A stretch of 64,000 nt of DNA from Ancistrus triradiatus (taxonomy: Eukaryota; Chordata; Actinopteri; Siluriformes; Loricariidae), in contig JAJAGP010002252.1 of assembly GCA_025084515.1 (NCBI GenBank), forward strand, positions 1 to 64,000, in the 5' to 3' direction. The first letter of the stretch is position 1. Each line of letters begins with the position of its first letter. The translations under genes were made by a program, and so were the position numbers. Below the pieces are notes generated by a model that ran no database searches, had not been told where the DNA came from, and saw only the letters and a program-made list of their open reading frames with translations. Positions 61,683 through 64,000 of the stretch are shown piece by piece.

Positions 61683-61927
61683 ACTGCTATGGACTGTGGT
61701 AACCAAAAGGTCAAGGGTTCAAATACCATCTCTGCCAAGCTGCCACTGTTGGGTCCTTGAGCAAGGCCCTTAACCCACAATTGCTTGGATTGTAAGAATG
61801 TACCAATTGTAAGTCGCTCTGGATAAGGGTGTCTGCTAAATGCTGTAAATGTAACTGTTTAGATTATAAGCCTGTATCAGTTATAAGTTGCTCTGGATAA
61901 GGTCGTCTGTTAAATGACATAATTGAA
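61683..61927 (+). repeat. SINE family A (plus partial second tail) at the loop edge
   Basis: The head is slightly truncated ('ctgctatggactgtggtaac'). Body and tail are complete ('gtcgctctggataagggtgt'), followed by a second tail-like unit 'agttgctctggataaggtcg'. It starts 11 bp inside the end of the left arm, so it marks the spacer boundary. Confidence 0.8.
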
Positions 61928-62883
61928 AATGTAGTGCCCTGTCCAGAGTTTATGCCACCTTGCCCCAGTGCTTCTGGCTCTGGACCCACTGCAATCCTCA
62001 ATGAAGATGAATGATAAAGTATTATGAAATCCAGTATTAAGTTATCAGTTATTCAACTGACAACAAAAACATAACTGATTAAAGTAACTACAGTGCATGC
62101 TTAAAATTAATTATGTAGAACTTTTGATCCTACTCTGCTACTCACCACCTTGCTACAAGACAAATGTAATTAGGCTAATAGCTTGTAGAAACATTAGAAC
62201 AACACTCCAGGCTGGCTGAACCGAGTTTGATTGAACAATGCAGACAGACAACCAGCTTTAGCAGTCAGTGTTGACTGACGAGGAATTCAGAAACATGCAA
62301 GGTTACTCGTTAGCTCGGTTAGTCACGTTATATAATATTTTATATTTAAAGGCTGACATCTGTAAAACAAGTATAATAGTCCACAACTTGCCTTCAAATG
62401 TTTAGGAGCAGAGCTAATAAGCAGAACTTGTGCCAAGCATAAATTCCACAGGTTTGTTTGGCACAGAATTTGCAACCCAGCATGAAAAATAACGATCTGA
62501 AAATGGCAGTTAAATTATACTTCCTCGTTACCCACCTGCCTACCCATAAAAACTTCAAACTCTTACAAGACAGCTATTTTTGCATAAGTCCAATTCCTAA
62601 GCAAATTATTCAACAGCCATTATAGTATACGAGCGACTTTCAAACAAATTATAAAAATTGATTTAATAACAATATACTGTTTATGATTTGTTCTCAGAGA
62701 AAAGCCCTTTGTCCATTTTGATATAAATTGTGTGTCAAAATATGCTTAACCACAGGAATGTGTAGTTTTACTATTCTCTAGGGGCATAAATGCATTCACA
62801 CTATTATAGCCCTTTAACCTGGGTATAGCTAGAGGGGCAGCATCTTCATCTATTCACATAGAAAACTTCAATAATTGATTAAA
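61928..62883. other. Spacer of the inverted repeat; no gene
   Basis: An AT-rich non-coding spacer. The first 80 bp ('gtccagagtttatgccacct', 'ctctggacccactgcaatcc') look like another SINE tail. The rest shows no recognisable coding or RNA gene. Confidence 0.5.
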
Positions 62884-63443
62884 CAAATATTAATGTATGC
62901 CTTATTGCATAGTGTTATTGATGGCACTACTCTGTGATGCAAAACATTTTTGCAATATTTTTGTGATGTACAAATTCATGTGTGTGTTCACTAGGGTGCC
63001 AGTGAGATAGGTGGACACATTTGTAGACACTTATTTCTCAGTCCTCACACCCTCAGACTGTTACAGCAAGAATAGATACAATTGATATGATTCACAGCAG
63101 CTTATGCCATGCATGTTCATGGAGTTAATGAGTTTGATTCTTACCACTGTTTCAAAGATATTGAAGGTATGAGGAACTTAGGCCACATAAGCAACAGAAC
63201 CCCTCTGTAGCATCAAACACATGCATACACAAAACAGCCGTGTGTTGCTCTGGATATAATCCAACATGTCTTTCTTTTAGAACGTAGTATGTATCAAACA
63301 AATCAACATCGAGAGTCATGGCGGTGCATGTGGTTAGTGCTGCCAACTTCACAGATCCGGATATCCCCGGTTCCAGCCCACCATGGACACAGCCTATGTG
63401 GAGTTTGCATGTCCTGCCCATGTTTGTGTGGGATTTCTCTGGG
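62884..63443 (-). repeat. Right arm of the large inverted repeat
   Basis: The reverse complement partner of 61078-61671, about 34 bp shorter because of small indels. The outer end carries the plus-oriented family B piece ('ggagtttgcatgtcctgccc'). Confidence 0.9.
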
Positions 63444-63959
63444 CTCTTGCGGTAGGTTAATTGGTCTCTTTAAACACCCACAGTGTGTGTTTGTTTGACA
63501 AGTACAGTTGGATTCTTGTTCCTGAATATAGCCATTGATGCTGCTGTTATTTTATATATAGTCAATCAATCAAACACATCAAAATTCGATGGACTGAAGG
63601 TGGTGAAATACCCTTTGCAACTGCTTATGGAGACATTCAATGCTACGCTGAGTAAGCAAGAGTAACAGAAGTTATTTGTCCTTCACAGAGAAATCATCAT
63701 TAAGACTTTCCAAACAGCAACAAAGCTACCATATAGAAGAAAAACCATATATAGGTAAAAAACAATAGCTAGTGGGTCATCACATTTTTGGCTGGAACAA
63801 ACCCTTGCATCTGTTCGCTTCAGACACTTTTGTGGCGATTGAGCCACCAAAATGTTCTATGCATTAAATTTACAATAAAATCCAAGGATCTAGGGTGAGA
63901 CTATAATGTTGCTAACAAATAAATCAATAAACAAACTGAGCAAGAATTACAACCATGTA

Positions 63960-64000
63960 CCGTATTTTTCGGACCATAAGGCGCAATTAAAATCCTTTAA
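63960..64000. mobile_element. Start of a 'ccgtatttttcggaccataa' MITE, cut by the window edge
   Basis: After TA (63958-63959) the sequence begins ccgtatttttcggaccataa and continues 'ggcgcaattaaaatccttta', matching the right end (read in reverse) of the element at 48374-48942. The rest lies beyond position 64000. Confidence 0.8.

Noticed and set aside
1..64000. CRISPR array, prokaryotic operon or integrated virus
   Set aside because: No direct-repeat/spacer array, ribosome-binding-site operon pattern, LTR pair, or gag, pol or env-like reading frame was seen. Splice signals and repeats are those of a vertebrate nuclear genome.

Overview
This is a window of vertebrate nuclear DNA, almost certainly from a teleost fish. 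It is AT-rich and intron-bearing, and it is packed with typical fish repeats: tRNA-derived SINEs, Tc1/mariner and hAT-like elements, piggyBac and non-LTR relics, and long CA, GA and TA tracts. I see no bacterial, phage or CRISPR features. The species cannot be fixed from the sequence alone.

All recognisable host genes lie on the minus strand in the left 29 kb. Read in transcription order, they begin with a five-exon retinal-type fascin gene (fscn2; coding exons between 28719 and 9176, with a 14.5 kb first intron). Next comes a broken four-exon survivin gene (birc5 pseudogene, about 7416 to 2823). Last is the first coding exon of a tmem235/tmem114-type claudin-like membrane protein (1263 to 1108), whose other exons lie beyond the left edge. 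From memory, BIRC5 and TMEM235 are also neighbours in the same orientation at human 17q25.3, where FSCN2 lies further along the same band. The order here therefore looks like an ancient linkage group in which the survivin copy has decayed. fscn2 looks intact except for a net +1 frameshift near the end of exon 1, which may be a sequence error.

From 28.7 kb to the right end I find no protein-coding exon. That half holds a possible fscn2 promoter (about 28.99-29.08 kb), a CpG- and CCAAT-rich candidate promoter with no visible gene (about 39.45-40.35 kb), possible conserved non-coding blocks and a dense repeat landscape. Notable structures are a 594/560 bp inverted repeat around a 1.2 kb spacer (61078-63443), a SINE split by a 2 kb hAT-like element that itself carries two TA-flanked MITEs (47220-49515), a 5'-truncated LINE with a clear 16 bp target-site duplication inside another element (57676-58090), and a messy compound microsatellite (53.9-54.95 kb).

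I did not find a new multi-gene system. The most informative biology is the survivin pseudogene with its splice sites largely preserved, next to a near-intact fascin-2.
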